Assembly: GCA_009746045.1 (NCBI GenBank)
Contig: RPFO01000229.1
Coordinates: 494,001 to 558,000 of the forward strand
Length of the DNA: 64,000 nucleotides
Source: Mesostigma viride
Lineage: Eukaryota; Streptophyta; Mesostigmatophyceae; Mesostigmatales; Mesostigmataceae
Direction of reading: 5' to 3'
The notes under the pieces were generated by a model. The model was not told the origin of the DNA. It worked only from the letters and a program-made list of their open reading frames with translations, and made no database searches. A program made the position numbers and the translations under genes. Every line of letters starts with the position of its first letter. Position 1 is the stretch's first letter. Positions 63,613-64,000 of the stretch are shown in pieces.

Positions 63613-64000
63613 ATCGCCATGGTTTATGCCAGCGCCCGTGCGACGACGACAGCGTGGGGAGCTTCGCCTTCGTTTGCAACACGGGTGGTCGCCAGTCGGG
63701 GGTCCATTTGAGCCAGGGAGGGGGGCATCTTGTAACTAAAGGTGCTGGCTCCCCGCAGCCCGTGTGTGACAGCCAACAGGTTGTTCGTTTTCATGGCGCG
63801 CACCACTAGAGCAGTTAACGTAAATCCTATATTTGCGGTTGCTTTTATAGACCAGGATAAGGGCTTATCGCATATCACTGCATGCATGTCTTCCTTAGGG
63901 CATGTCGAGTTTTCCAAGCGCTATGCTTGTATTGCCCATGTAGTTGGCCAGCCTTTGGCACAATTACTTGGCCAGGCATTACCCGTTCATGCAACTAGAT
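63613..64000. other. PRXL2 3' flank
   Basis: 388 bp after the stop codon to the window end. It contains TGTAA at 63731-63735; nothing else is recognised. Confidence 0.4.

Overview
This is a nuclear window from a photosynthetic eukaryote of the green lineage, most likely a green alga. The evidence is a plant-type fused L-arabinokinase gene, a mitochondrial complex I subunit closest to plant forms, dense GT-AG introns, and several eukaryotic transposon superfamilies. I cannot name the species. I rebuilt four host genes exon by exon from splice sites, reading phase and protein-family similarity. Most other open frames are shadows or simple-repeat translations.

Layout. 1-2217: the 3' end of an LTR retrotransposon (partial ORF, polypurine tract, 3' LTR). 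3149-32347 (minus): L-arabinokinase, 29 exons over 29 kb, about 1,025 residues. 32348-33271: short divergent intergenic region. 33272-35390 (plus): two-exon TPR protein resembling kinesin light chain. About 35.8-42.7 kb: a stack of nested mobile elements. A decayed LINE is interrupted by a SINE-like insertion with an 11-bp target-site duplication (TSD) and by a TTAA-flanked, piggyBac-like element. 43226-51914 (minus): NDUFS4 of respiratory complex I, whose long last intron holds a complete 4,500-bp hAT transposon in opposite orientation, with 8-bp TSD and an intact 962-residue transposase. 52337-56947: an inverted-repeat element interrupted by a second complete hAT transposon (4,120 bp, 8-bp TSD), whose transposase is split by one frameshift. 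57669-63612 (plus): seven-exon peroxiredoxin-like 2 / selenoprotein-U family gene in its cysteine form, with a 1.1-kb TA-flanked mariner-type element in intron 2.

The most unusual pattern is in the introns. Many exon edges, splice site included, recur as one or more diverged tandem copies inside the neighbouring intron. I call these exon-edge echoes. They are seen at twelve or more arabinokinase exons, in the TPR gene intron, and in NDUFS4, where the echo is itself an intact in-phase potential exon. This suggests introns here grow by repeated local tandem duplication across splice junctions.

The two frame breaks (arabinokinase exon 28 and the second hAT transposase) both lie in runs of nine G/C where ten would restore the frame. 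That points to homopolymer under-calling in a long-read assembly rather than to dead genes, although real mutation is not excluded.
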